Source: Cyanobacteria bacterium UBA6984
Lineage (GTDB): Bacteria; Cyanobacteriota; Vampirovibrionia; Gastranaerophilales; Gastranaerophilaceae
Reading direction: 5' to 3'
NCBI GenBank assembly: GCA_002450015.1
Contig: DJYG01000036.1
Span: forward strand, 1 to 31,699
Length of the DNA: 31,699 bases
Shown: positions 23,292-31,670 of the stretch, piece after piece
Layout of the letters: every line of letters starts with the position of its first letter
Numbering within the stretch: the stretch's first letter is position 1
Made by a program: the position numbers and the translations under genes
The notes under the pieces: model-generated
The model's input: only the letters and a program-made list of their open reading frames with translations
The model's database searches: none
What the model was told of the DNA's origin: nothing

Positions 23292-24901
23292 TTATTATGA
23301 TTAAAGACTATTTATATTCAAAATTTGATTTTATATTTTCAACAAATTTTAAAACTGCTTTTTTTTATTTATTATTGTTTTTATTAAGTGCTGCTATTGC
23401 GGTAAAATCTGTTAATTATGATTTTGATTTGTGGGCGAGGCTAATCGCGGGTATGGCAGTCGTACAAACAGGACAAGTTCTCAAGTATGATTTTCTATCA
23501 TATACTCCTACCCATCCTTGGTATGACCATGAGTGGGGTTCTAGTGTTGTATTTTATTTGTTTGAACACTATTTAGGACATACAGGACTGCTTATATTAC
23601 AAATTTTACTAATCTTTTTAACAATGTTTTTTCTTGTAAAAACTGTAAAAGTTAGATGTGCAGAAAATTGTGATTATAAAAATATTTTAATTTATTTTAT
23701 AATTTTGAATTGTTTTACAGTAACATATTCTTCATTAATAAGATGTCATTCTTTCACGTTTTTATTTTTTATTATTGAATTATATATTTTAGAACTGATA
23801 CGTAAAAATGGTAATTATAAACTTTTAATGATTTTTCCTCCGATGTTTTTAATATGGGGTAATATGCACGGCGGAGTTGTTTCAGGCTTAGGACTTCTTG
23901 TGATGTACACTATTGGAGAAGCTTTAAACAAAAAAACTTTTAAATATTATTTGATTACAGCAATAATATGTCCTTTAATGCTTTTTATAAATCCTTATGG
24001 TATTGAATTTGTAAAATTTTTAATTAAAGCCGTTACTATGCCGCGTCATCATGTTGTTGAATGGTGGCACATCTTTACCAAATACAATTATAACTTATTT
24101 TTGTCATTTAAATTTATGGCATTGTTTTATATTATTATCGAAGCATTAAAATGCAAAAATAACTTCAGTTATAAGGCTTCTGATAAAACAAAAATAATAG
24201 TTTTGCTTGTAACATTATTTTTGGCAGTAAAACATGTAAAAATGATGCCGTTTTTTGCTTTAACAGGAACTGTTTTTTGTTATGAAGATGTTTTGAACTT
24301 TTTTAAAAAATACACATTTCCGAAATGGGGTATGCCATCGTTAGTTACTTTCCTAACCTTTTTTGCTGTTGTTTCACTTGCAATAAAAGATTACAGACCG
24401 ATGGTTAATTTTAAAGCATATCCGATTATGGAAGTTGAATTTTTACGAATAAATCATATTGAGGGAAAACTTTTAACAAATTTTGGTATTGGAAGTTTTG
24501 CATCATATAAATTATATCCACAAAATAAAATATATATGGATGGCAGATACGAAGAAGTTTATGAGGATTATCTTCTTGAGGATTTGAGCAAATTTTATAC
24601 CATGCAAAATGGTGCTTTAAATATATTTCTAAATAACAAACCTGACATTATTATTCTTGAAAATTCATATAAAAGTGCTTATGATTTTTTGAAAAATAAT
24701 ACATCCGAGTGGAGAGTTGTCTTTGAGGGAATGTATTATGGAGTTTTTGTAAACAAAAAAATAGCAAGAGATAATTATATACCTCCAAGCGGGGATTTAA
24801 AATATTATAAAAAGACTATATTAAATACAATGATTACATTTAAAGGTCCAAACAGAATAAAAATTGAAGAAATAAATAACCGAGGTAAAGTTAGTGAATG
24901 A
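23282..24901 (+). CDS. Polytopic membrane protein, possible GT-C-type transferase
   Basis: A 539-residue protein with about nine to ten transmembrane helices and a C-terminal soluble domain of about 140 residues. The first loop has NYDFDLWARLIAG and later PWYDHEWGSSVVFY, a D/E-containing pattern like GT-C transferases. The soluble part has IGSFASYKLYPQ and IYMDGRYEEVYEDY, which recur, as far as I recall, in uncharacterised membrane proteins of several phyla. Its role may be lipid-linked sugar transfer, but the substrate is unknown. I use ATG 23282; an ATG at 23297 is an alternative five codons in. It overlaps the genes on both sides. Confidence 0.7.
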   Translation: MELIIMIKDYLYSKFDFIFSTNFKTAFFYLLLFLLSAAIAVKSVNYDFDLWARLIAGMAVVQTGQVLKYDFLSYTPTHPWYDHEWGSSVVFYLFEHYLGHTGLLILQILLIFLTMFFLVKTVKVRCAENCDYKNILIYFIILNCFTVTYSSLIRCHSFTFLFFIIELYILELIRKNGNYKLLMIFPPMFLIWGNMHGGVVSGLGLLVMYTIGEALNKKTFKYYLITAIICPLMLFINPYGIEFVKFLIKAVTMPRHHVVEWWHIFTKYNYNLFLSFKFMALFYIIIEALKCKNNFSYKASDKTKIIVLLVTLFLAVKHVKMMPFFALTGTVFCYEDVLNFFKKYTFPKWGMPSLVTFLTFFAVVSLAIKDYRPMVNFKAYPIMEVEFLRINHIEGKLLTNFGIGSFASYKLYPQNKIYMDGRYEEVYEDYLLEDLSKFYTMQNGALNIFLNNKPDIIILENSYKSAYDFLKNNTSEWRVVFEGMYYGVFVNKKIARDNYIPPSGDLKYYKKTILNTMITFKGPNRIKIEEINNRGKVSE

Positions 24902-26093
24902 TGCATATAAATATACTTGTATATTTGGTGGCGGTGCAATTAGAGGGCTGGCATATATAGGTGCAATTCAAGCATTAAACGAACTTAAAATTTCTATTGA
25001 TACAATAGCAGGTTCTTCTGTCGGTTCAATTTTTGCTTCATTTTTGGCAGTCGGTTATAGTCCTGATGAAATTGAAGAAATGTTTTTAAAAGTTAACTTC
25101 GATTTATTCAGAGATATACATTTTGGATTTGGGAAATCATTTGCTCTTTCAAAAGGTGAAGTTTTTCTTGAATGGGTAAGAGAAATGATTGAAAGAAAAT
25201 TTTATGGTGAATCTTATATAAAAGGCGGTAATCCAACCGTAAAATTTAAGGATTTAAGTAAAAATTTGGTAATTATAACAACAGACCTTACAAATTTTAG
25301 GTGCAAAGAATTTTCAAATGCTGAAACTCCTGATTTTGAGGTTGCAACTGCCGTTAGAATTTCATCAAGTATGCCAGGATTAATGACTACAATCGAATAT
25401 GATAATGCAGAACTTGTTGACGGTGACTTGCAAAAAAGCTGGCCTTTATGGAAGTTATCAAATACATTATTGAGTGCCGAAAACAGAATATTGGAATTTC
25501 GTCTTGAAGGCGATTATGATAAAAATGGAAAAAATGTAATTGATTATTTGAATACAGTGTATAGCTGCGTTACATCAATTGCTACAAATAGCATTGTTGA
25601 AACATACGGTGAATGTGACAAATACGATTACATAATAATAAATACAGGAGATGTTTTGATTGTTGATTTTAATATTCCCGATGAAAAACGTAAAGATTTG
25701 ATTGATGTAGGATACAATCAGACAATGGAATATTTTAAGCAAGCTCTGCCTAACAAAAAAAATACTTTAATTCAAAAATACAGTACATTATATGATGACA
25801 TCAAAGATGTTATTACATATCTTGAAAGAAAAAATATATTACAAGCAAAAATAGCCTTGGGGCAAACTTATATGGATTTATGTGAATTTAAGCCTCAAAT
25901 AGACGATACTTTTTATGTATATATACAAAATGCTAAATTTAGAATGATAAATGAATTAAAACCTTCAACAATATTTAGAAAATACCCTGTAAATAAAGTA
26001 AAATCAGTGTGTCAGGATTTTATACAAATAAATTTGGCTTTGCAAACAAAAATAGAAGAATTAAAACAGTATAGTGACAGTTTAATTGTTTAA
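24894..26093 (+). CDS. Patatin-like phospholipase/acyl hydrolase
   Basis: A 399-residue lipid acyl hydrolase. The oxyanion loop is GGGAIRG (residues 12-18), the nucleophile is S42 in GSSVG, and the dyad aspartate is D176 in LVDGDLQ, with DGD in place of the common DGG/A. The rest of the patatin domain extends to about residue 260, followed by a helical C-terminal part of about 130 residues with no known fold. No signal peptide is seen, so it is cytoplasmic or peripheral. The start is GTG at 24894, eight bases after GAGG and overlapping the upstream stop. It may act on membrane lipids and is coupled to the preceding membrane proteins. A toxin or defence role is possible for patatins but not supported by the neighbours. 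Confidence 0.88.
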   Translation: MNDAYKYTCIFGGGAIRGLAYIGAIQALNELKISIDTIAGSSVGSIFASFLAVGYSPDEIEEMFLKVNFDLFRDIHFGFGKSFALSKGEVFLEWVREMIERKFYGESYIKGGNPTVKFKDLSKNLVIITTDLTNFRCKEFSNAETPDFEVATAVRISSSMPGLMTTIEYDNAELVDGDLQKSWPLWKLSNTLLSAENRILEFRLEGDYDKNGKNVIDYLNTVYSCVTSIATNSIVETYGECDKYDYIIINTGDVLIVDFNIPDEKRKDLIDVGYNQTMEYFKQALPNKKNTLIQKYSTLYDDIKDVITYLERKNILQAKIALGQTYMDLCEFKPQIDDTFYVYIQNAKFRMINELKPSTIFRKYPVNKVKSVCQDFIQINLALQTKIEELKQYSDSLIV

Positions 26094-26283
26094 TAAAATT
26101 TATACATATTAAAAATGTTTACAAAAGTTTACAAATATCTTTGATAAGTCATATTTATTTGATTTTTGCATGTTCAGTAAACGTGTGTAAGAGTGGTGTT
26201 TTTAAAAAAACAATTAAAAATTAATTAAAAAATGTCCTTAAAATGATGGCGAAAATAGCTTGCAAAGAAATTTTTAGCAAATA

Positions 26284-26292
26284 TGATATAAT
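26284..26292 (+). promoter_or_regulatory. Extended -10 promoter before infA
   Basis: TGATATAAT combines a perfect TATAAT (26287-26292) with the extended TG one base upstream. The nearest TTGCAA lies 21 bases before the -10 box, too far for a normal -35, so the extended -10 would matter. The 225-base gap 26094-26318 is otherwise AT-rich with no gene seen. Confidence 0.6.
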
Positions 26293-26318
26293 AACGCACT
26301 GGTTAGAAAAGGAAAACT

Positions 26319-26534
26319 ATGTCAAAAGACGTAATTGAATTAGAAGGAACAATTCTTGAATCTATGCCAAATGCAATGTTCAGAGTAGAATTAGAAAACG
26401 GGCATGAAATTTTGGCACACATATCAGGAAAAATAAGAAAAAATTTCATAAGAATTTTGCCCGGAGATAAAGTAAAGGTTGAGATGACACCATACGATTT
26501 AACAAGGGGTAGAATTACATTCAGATTAAAATAA
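26319..26534 (+). CDS. infA: Translation initiation factor IF-1
   Basis: A 71-residue OB-fold protein that binds the 30S A site and helps IF-2 and IF-3 start translation. It has the family sequence IELEGTILESMPNAMFRVEL, then GHEILAHISGKIRKNFIRIL and GDKVKVEMTPYDLTRGRI. Length is exactly typical. AAGGA lies six bases before the ATG. It leads the ribosomal protein run, with rpmJ directly after; the usual upstream adk, map or secY are not here. Confidence 0.97.
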   Translation: MSKDVIELEGTILESMPNAMFRVELENGHEILAHISGKIRKNFIRILPGDKVKVEMTPYDLTRGRITFRLK

Positions 26535-26561
26535 AATGAAAATATAGAGAAAGGTAAAAAA

Positions 26562-26675
26562 ATGAAAGTTAGAAGTTCAGTAAAAAAGATTTGCGATAAA
26601 TGCAAATGTATCAAAAGAAAAGGTAGAATAGCAATTATTTGTGAAAATCCTAAACACAAACAAAGACAAGGTTAA
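26562..26675 (+). CDS. rpmJ: Ribosomal protein L36
   Basis: A 37-residue zinc-ribbon protein of the large subunit. It begins MKVRSSVKKICDKCKCIKRK, and the zinc ligands are C11, C14, C27 and H32, all present. AAAGG lies upstream of the ATG. The frame is clear between infA and rpsM, in the usual infA-rpmJ-rpsM order. It is intact. Confidence 0.97.
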   Translation: MKVRSSVKKICDKCKCIKRKGRIAIICENPKHKQRQG

Positions 26676-26682
26676 ACTTTGC

Positions 26683-26718
26683 GTAGGGTGCTGTGTGAGC
26701 GTTAGCGAACCCAACCCG
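26683..26718. repeat. Degenerate palindromic repeat between rpmJ and rpsM
   Basis: GTAGGGTGCTGTGTGAGCG followed by TTAGCGAACCCAACCCG resembles the palindromic repeat family of the GTAGGTTGGGTTGAGCG...CGAAACCCAACCTAC kind that I recall from cyanobacteria and other bacteria. The outer GGGT/ACCC pairs fit; the left arm has drifted. It lies in the 119-base gap inside the ribosomal operon. The family match is from memory. Confidence 0.5.
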
Positions 26719-26794
26719 AATGAAGCAATAGTTTAAATTGTACGAAATATTTGAATAACACGTAAAGTAAAACACATTAATAAAGGAAAAGAAA

Positions 26795-27166
26795 ATGGCA
26801 AGACTATCAGGGGTAGATTTACCTCGTAACAAAAGAATGATTATCGCATTGACTTACATCTACGGTATCGGACCTGCTACAAGTAAGAAAATTTTAGAAA
26901 AAACAGGTATTTCAGAAGATTTAAGAACAGATGATTTAACAGATGCTGATATTAAGGTATTACGTGAAGAATTAAGCCACTATGAAATAGAAGGTGACTT
27001 AAGACGTTCAGTATCAATGCACATCAAACGTTTACAAGAAATTAACTCATACAGAGGCATGCGTCATAAGCGTTCATTACCTTGCAGAGGTCAAAGAACA
27101 AAAACAAATGCCAGAACTCGTAGAGGTAAAAAAGGCTTAGCAATCACTAAAAAGAAAACAGCTTAG
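26795..27166 (+). CDS. rpsM: Ribosomal protein S13
   Basis: A 123-residue small-subunit head protein that contacts P-site tRNA and bridges to L5. It has the start MARLSGVDLPRNKRMIIALT, then YGIGPATSKKIL, and a basic C-terminal tail (MRHKRSLPCRGQRTKTNART). Length is typical. AAAGGAAAAG precedes the ATG. It follows the gap with the palindromic repeat and is 49 bases before rpsK. Confidence 0.98.
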   Translation: MARLSGVDLPRNKRMIIALTYIYGIGPATSKKILEKTGISEDLRTDDLTDADIKVLREELSHYEIEGDLRRSVSMHIKRLQEINSYRGMRHKRSLPCRGQRTKTNARTRRGKKGLAITKKKTA

Positions 27167-27215
27167 TAAGTAAACGGTAGAAATAATTATTAATTAAGTA
27201 AAAGGAAATAAAACA

Positions 27216-27602
27216 ATGGCAAGACCAAAGACAACAAAGAAAAAAGAAAAAAAGAACGTATTACAAGGTGTTGTTCATATTCAATCAACATTTAATAATA
27301 CAATCGTAACTTCAACAGATACTCAAGGTAATGCAATTGCTTGGGCTACTGCAGGTGCTTCAGGATTTAAAGGTGCAAGAAAAGGTACTCCGTTTGCAGC
27401 ACAATCAGCAGCAGAACAAGTTGCAAAAAAATCAATTGACCAAGGTATGAAAAAAGTTGAAGTTTATATTAAAGGACCTGGTTCAGGACGTGAAACAGCA
27501 ATCAGAGCTATTCAAGCAGCAGGTTTGGAAATTACTCTAATCAAAGATGTAACTCCGATACCTCACAATGGTTGCAGACCTCCTAAAAAACGTAGAGTAT
27601 AG
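27216..27602 (+). CDS. rpsK: Ribosomal protein S11
   Basis: A 128-residue small-subunit platform protein that touches the mRNA exit region. Motifs include GVVHIQSTFNNTIVTSTDTQ, GASGFKGARKGTPFAAQSAA and the C-terminal DVTPIPHNGCRPPKKRRV. A basic N-terminal extension rich in lysine is normal for the family. AAAGGAAA lies before the ATG. It continues the alpha-operon order. Confidence 0.98.
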   Translation: MARPKTTKKKEKKNVLQGVVHIQSTFNNTIVTSTDTQGNAIAWATAGASGFKGARKGTPFAAQSAAEQVAKKSIDQGMKKVEVYIKGPGSGRETAIRAIQAAGLEITLIKDVTPIPHNGCRPPKKRRV

Positions 27603-27637
27603 TATTAACAACGATTAGAAAGAAAAAGGAAAATAAA

Positions 27638-28240
27638 ATGTCAAAATATACAGGTGCAAGAAATAAATTATTCCGTAACTTCGGAGTAAAAGACTTATCA
27701 AACAGAAAGTTAACTTCTTCAATGCGTCAAACTGCTTCAGGTCAACACGGTGCAGTTAGAAAAAAACTTTCTGAATATGCATTACACTTAAATGAAAAAC
27801 AAAAAATCAGATTAACATATCTAGTATCTGAAAAACAATTCTCAAGATACTACAATGAAGCTGCAAGAAGAAAAGGCGTTACCGGTACAATTCTTTTGCA
27901 ATTATTAGAATCAAGACTTGATAATGTATTATTCAGAGCCGGTTTTGGTATTACAAGAAAACAATCAAGACAAATTGTTAATCACGGACATGTTTTAGTG
28001 AACGGTAAAAAAGTAAATATTCCATCTTATTTATTAAAAGCAGGAGATGTTGTTACAATAAAGGAAAGAAGTCAATCATTTGTAAAAAGTGTAATTGAAA
28101 TGATTGACATGCCTTGCGAATCAGCTTGGATTACAAAAGACAAAGACGCAATGAAAATTGCCTTTGACAGAGTTCCGGAAAGAGAAGAGTTAGATCCTGA
28201 ACTAAAAGAACAACTTGTAATCGAGTATTATTCAAAATAG
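27638..28240 (+). CDS. rpsD: Ribosomal protein S4
   Basis: A 200-residue primary 16S rRNA-binding protein and, in some bacteria, a translational repressor of its own operon. The S4 RNA-binding domain is at about 90-150 (LESRLDNVLFRAGFG, then QIVNHGHVLVNGKKVNIPSY). The N-terminus lacks the cysteine cluster of zinc-type S4, so it is the zinc-free form. Its place between rpsK and rpoA is like E. coli and unlike typical photosynthetic cyanobacteria, where, as I recall, rpsD is elsewhere. Confidence 0.97.
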   Translation: MSKYTGARNKLFRNFGVKDLSNRKLTSSMRQTASGQHGAVRKKLSEYALHLNEKQKIRLTYLVSEKQFSRYYNEAARRKGVTGTILLQLLESRLDNVLFRAGFGITRKQSRQIVNHGHVLVNGKKVNIPSYLLKAGDVVTIKERSQSFVKSVIEMIDMPCESAWITKDKDAMKIAFDRVPEREELDPELKEQLVIEYYSK

Positions 28241-28292
28241 TAATTAATTAAAATTTCAAGTAACAGTTTCTAATAATCAGGAGATAAATAAA

Positions 28293-29273
28293 ATGGATTT
28301 AAAAATAAAAACAGTAAATACAACAACAGATTCAAACGGTTCGCAATATGGTAAATTTGTTATTGAACCATTAGCAAAAGGTTTTGGTAACACAATTGGA
28401 AACTCTTTAAGACGTGTATTGTTATCAAGTCTTGAAGGTACAGCCGTTACTGCAGCAAGAATTGAAGGTATTACTCATGAATATACAGCAATTCCGGGTG
28501 TTGTTGAAGATGTTATTGATGTAATGTTAAACTTAAAAGGTTTAGTAATAAAAACAGATTCAAAAGAACCTCAAAATTTAAGAATTGATATAGACCATGC
28601 AGGTCCTGTATTGGCTAGCGATTTGCAATTACCGGCAGGTGTTAAAGTAGTTAATCCTGATTGGTTAATTTGTACAATTGCAGATGGCGGTAGTTTCCAC
28701 GCTGATATTACCGTAGAAACAGGTAAGGGCTATGTTGCACATGATGTACCAAGAGATTCAAAATCTGGTCAATCAATTGATGTGTTACCAATAGATGCAA
28801 CATTTATGCCTATTAAAAGAGTTGCATACAATGTAGAACCTACTCGTGTTGGCGATTCAATAGATTTTGATAAAGTTACATTAGAAATTTGGTCAAACGG
28901 TTCAATTGATGTAACAACTGCCTTATCACAATCTGCTCAATTATTAATTGATCACTTTATGCAAATAGCAGCAATTACAGGTCAACCTGTTGTTGTAAAC
29001 CAACCTGCACAAGTAGTAGAAGAAGTTGAAGAAGAAGAAGAACCAACAACAACTATTACTATTGAAGAGTTGGAGCTTTCAGTAAGAGCTTATAATTGCT
29101 TAAAGAGAGCAAGTATTAATTCAATGGCAGAATTGTTGAAAAAATCAGAACATGATTTGTTAAACATCAAAAACTTTGGTAAAAAATCATCTGATGAAGT
29201 AATTGAAAGATTGCATCACTTTGGCTTAGACTTAGCTCCAAATCCTGAACTACCGGAAGAAGAGTTGGTATAA
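28293..29273 (+). CDS. rpoA: RNA polymerase alpha subunit
   Basis: A 326-residue subunit that nucleates core enzyme assembly and contacts UP elements and activators. The N-terminal domain has EPLAKGFGNTIGNSLRRVLL and GITHEYTAIPGVVEDV. An acidic linker (VEEVEEEEE, about residue 245) joins the C-terminal domain (about 255-326), which has LELSVRAYNCLKRASINSMAELL-type helix-hairpin-helix sequence. Length is normal. The ribosome binding site is AGGAGA. It is followed by rplQ as usual. Confidence 0.98.
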   Translation: MDLKIKTVNTTTDSNGSQYGKFVIEPLAKGFGNTIGNSLRRVLLSSLEGTAVTAARIEGITHEYTAIPGVVEDVIDVMLNLKGLVIKTDSKEPQNLRIDIDHAGPVLASDLQLPAGVKVVNPDWLICTIADGGSFHADITVETGKGYVAHDVPRDSKSGQSIDVLPIDATFMPIKRVAYNVEPTRVGDSIDFDKVTLEIWSNGSIDVTTALSQSAQLLIDHFMQIAAITGQPVVVNQPAQVVEEVEEEEEPTTTITIEELELSVRAYNCLKRASINSMAELLKKSEHDLLNIKNFGKKSSDEVIERLHHFGLDLAPNPELPEEELV

Positions 29274-29319
29274 AAACAAAAAGAAATTAATATAAAACGA
29301 AAATAAAAAGGACAGAAAA

Positions 29320-29748
29320 ATGAGACACTTAACAAAAAAACATACGCTAGGAAAGGCTAAAGACCAAAGAGATGCCTTATTACGCGCGTTAGCAACAGAG
29401 TTATTTACTCATGGCGAAATCAAAACAACACTGGCTCGTGCGAAAGCACTTAGACCTTATGCTGAAGAATTGATTACATTAGCAAAGAAAGGTGATTTAA
29501 CATCTCGCCGTCAAGCAGCAAAATTTATTTATGATAAAGAAATCGGACAATATATAGATGTTGCTACCGGTGAAATTTTTGAAACACTTGAAGAAGGTAA
29601 AAAACTTCCAAAACAAACTGTTTTGAGAAAATTATTCAGTGTAATCGGTAAAAAATATACAGACCGTAATGGTGGTTATACAAGAATATATCACTTACCG
29701 CCAAGACGCGGTGATGCCAGTGAAATGGCATTAATTCAACTAGTATAA
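29320..29748 (+). CDS. rplQ: Ribosomal protein L17 with an internal insertion
   Basis: A 142-residue large-subunit protein; most L17 proteins have about 115-130 residues. The N-terminal part (MRHLTKKHTLGKAKDQRDAL) and the C-terminal GGYTRIYHLPPRRGDASEMA match the family well. About 26 residues near 75-101 (starting IGQYIDVATGEIFETLEEGK) lie between the usual FIYDKE and RKLF positions and seem to be an insertion. The reading frame is open and the flanks align, so this is not an annotation error. AAAGG before the ATG; truA follows four bases after the stop. Confidence 0.96.
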   Translation: MRHLTKKHTLGKAKDQRDALLRALATELFTHGEIKTTLARAKALRPYAEELITLAKKGDLTSRRQAAKFIYDKEIGQYIDVATGEIFETLEEGKKLPKQTVLRKLFSVIGKKYTDRNGGYTRIYHLPPRRGDASEMALIQLV

Positions 29749-29752
29749 TAAA

Positions 29753-30529
29753 ATGACCAGATATTCGTTTTTAGTGCAATATCAAGGCAGAAATTATGCA
29801 GGCAGCCAAATTCAGTTTGACGAAAATGGCAACGAGCAACCCACTCCAACCATTCAAGGTGAATTAGAGCGTGCAATTTGTACATTGACAGGAGTTGAAA
29901 AAACTCCAACTAATCCAAGACCAATAAAAACGGTCTTTTCCGGAAGAACCGATGCAGGTGTAAATTCTACGGGACAAACGGTTCATGTTGATTTAGATAA
30001 ACAAATTGTTGCTTCAGGATTTATCAAATCAATAAATGCACTGTTACCTAGAGATATATCAATATCAGATGTACACGAAGTATCAAATGATTTCCACGCA
30101 CAAAAATCGGCAAAAAAAAGACATTATAGATATGTATTTTTGAATCGAAATCAACGAAAAGCTTTTGATGGTGATTTATTGAGAGTGGAACAGGACTTGA
30201 ATATAGAAAGAATGAATAAATCTTTAGAATATTTAAAGGGTGTTCATGATTTTACAAGTTTTAAAAATTCCGGAAGCTCGAATCCATATACAGTTTGCGA
30301 AATATATGAAGCAAACTGTTGGAAAAACGATGATATGATTATTGTTGATATTATAGGTAATAGATTTTTATATAATATGGTAAGAATAATCGTCGGTACA
30401 TTGTTATCAATAGAGCGGAATAATGAAAATCCTGAATATATGGCTTATGTGCTAGATGCACAGGACCGTACAAAAGCAGGAAAAACCGTTAATCCTTCAG
30501 GATTGACGTTATTGAAAGTAGAATATTAA
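29753..30529 (+). CDS. truA: tRNA pseudouridine(38-40) synthase TruA
   Basis: A 258-residue enzyme that makes pseudouridine at positions 38-40 in the anticodon arm of tRNAs. The catalytic aspartate is D67 in FSGRTDAGVNSTGQ. Other family blocks are QYQGRNYAGSQ near the start, RHYRYVFLNR, and RFLYNMVRIIVGTLL. Length is normal. No good ribosome binding site is in the four-base gap, so it is probably translated by coupling to rplQ. The rplQ-truA-rplM-rpsI order is shared with Cyanobacteria and many Firmicutes. Confidence 0.96.
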   Translation: MTRYSFLVQYQGRNYAGSQIQFDENGNEQPTPTIQGELERAICTLTGVEKTPTNPRPIKTVFSGRTDAGVNSTGQTVHVDLDKQIVASGFIKSINALLPRDISISDVHEVSNDFHAQKSAKKRHYRYVFLNRNQRKAFDGDLLRVEQDLNIERMNKSLEYLKGVHDFTSFKNSGSSNPYTVCEIYEANCWKNDDMIIVDIIGNRFLYNMVRIIVGTLLSIERNNENPEYMAYVLDAQDRTKAGKTVNPSGLTLLKVEY

Positions 30530-30548
30530 ACATAATGGAGAAAAAAGC

Positions 30549-30986
30549 ATGAAAACATATTCAGCAAAACCTCTTGAAGTTGAAAGAAAATGGTACGTAA
30601 TAGATGCTACAGACGAAATTTTAGGTCGCTTAGCAGTACGTGTTGCAAATATTTTAAGAGGAAAAAACAAACCGGAATATACACCAAATGTGGATACAGG
30701 TGATTTTGTTATTGTTATAAATGCAGACAAAATTAAAGTTACCGGAAATAAAGAAACAGATAAAATTTACTATCACCACACAATGTATCCTGGTGGATTG
30801 AAAAGTGCAAGCTTTAAAGAATTGATGGAAAAAGATCCTAAATTAGCAATAGAAAAAGCAGTAAAAGGTATGCTTCAACACAATACATTGGGCGATACTC
30901 AATTTACAAAATTGAAAGTATATGCAGGAGCTGAACATCCACATGCAGCTCAAAAACCTATTGTATTAGAAAAGGAGGCTAAATAA
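30549..30986 (+). CDS. rplM: Ribosomal protein L13
   Basis: A 145-residue early-assembly large-subunit protein. Motifs include KWYVIDATDEILGRLAVRVA, LRGKNKPEYTPNVDTGDFVI and VKGMLQHNTLGD. Length is typical. TGGAGAAAA precedes the ATG. The stop overlaps the rpsI start by one base. Confidence 0.98.
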   Translation: MKTYSAKPLEVERKWYVIDATDEILGRLAVRVANILRGKNKPEYTPNVDTGDFVIVINADKIKVTGNKETDKIYYHHTMYPGGLKSASFKELMEKDPKLAIEKAVKGMLQHNTLGDTQFTKLKVYAGAEHPHAAQKPIVLEKEAK

Positions 30987-31381
30987 TGGCAGATAAAGAA
31001 TATATAGCTACAGGTCGCAGAAAAACTTCAATTGCAGTAGTTAAACTGGTTAAAGGTAAAGGTAGAATTTTCGTAAATGGTAGAAAATTAATGGATCATA
31101 TCGGTAACAAACCTGCTATTGAAATGATGGTGTATAGACCATTAGTATTAACAGAAAATCAAGAAAAATATGATGTAAGAGTAAAAGCTGTTGGCGGTGG
31201 TGTTGTTTCGCAAGCAGGCGCAATAAGACATGGTATAGCAAGAGCTCTTGTAAAAGCAAATGAAGAATACAAAAATGTATTAAAAGCTGAAGGATTATTA
31301 ACTCGTGATTCACGTGTTAAAGAACGTAAAAAATATGGTCGCAAAAGAGCAAGGAAAAGATTCCAATTCTCAAAACGTTAA
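30986..31381 (+). CDS. rpsI: Ribosomal protein S9
   Basis: A 131-residue small-subunit protein whose C-terminal tail reaches the P-site tRNA. It has YIATGRRKTSIAVVKLV, KAVGGGVVSQAGAIRHGIAR and the conserved end RKRFQFSKR. AAAGGAGGC, inside the end of rplM, is its strong ribosome binding site. It is the last gene of the operon and is followed by a hairpin terminator. Confidence 0.98.
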   Translation: MADKEYIATGRRKTSIAVVKLVKGKGRIFVNGRKLMDHIGNKPAIEMMVYRPLVLTENQEKYDVRVKAVGGGVVSQAGAIRHGIARALVKANEEYKNVLKAEGLLTRDSRVKERKKYGRKRARKRFQFSKR

Positions 31382-31412
31382 TATTTTTATTTTTCTGCAT
31401 ATATTATATAAA

Positions 31413-31445
31413 GAGGCATGCCAAAGGCATGCCTCGTCCTTTTTA
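31413..31445 (+). terminator. Hairpin terminator after rpsI
   Basis: GAGGCATGCC (31413-31422), a 3-base loop, and the exact complement GGCATGCCTC (31426-31435), followed by GTCCTTTTT. The stem is GC-rich for this genome and ends the ribosomal operon. Confidence 0.85.
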
Positions 31446-31670
31446 TCGAATATTTTTTTATAATTAAAAAGCCAAAACGTGTCCTAACGTGCCAAAACAG
31501 GCATGAAATGGGGAAAGGCAATTTTTAAACAGAAAAATACTTTATATAAGAGTAAGGAATAAATAATAAATTCCAAATTAAATAGAATATAAATTAATTT
31601 CAGCATGTTGAAATTGGTTTATTAACAAGGTTTTATACTCTCTCTCTTAATATCCTCGTGTTTATTTAAT

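Noticed and set aside
24894..26093. Patatin gene as part of an anti-phage (CBASS-like) system
   Set aside because: No cyclic nucleotide synthase or other defence gene is next to it; its neighbours are membrane proteins and RNase G/E.
26303..26659. A 118-codon minus-strand frame across infA and rpmJ
   Set aside because: Both genes on the plus strand are certain; the opposite frame is a compositional shadow.
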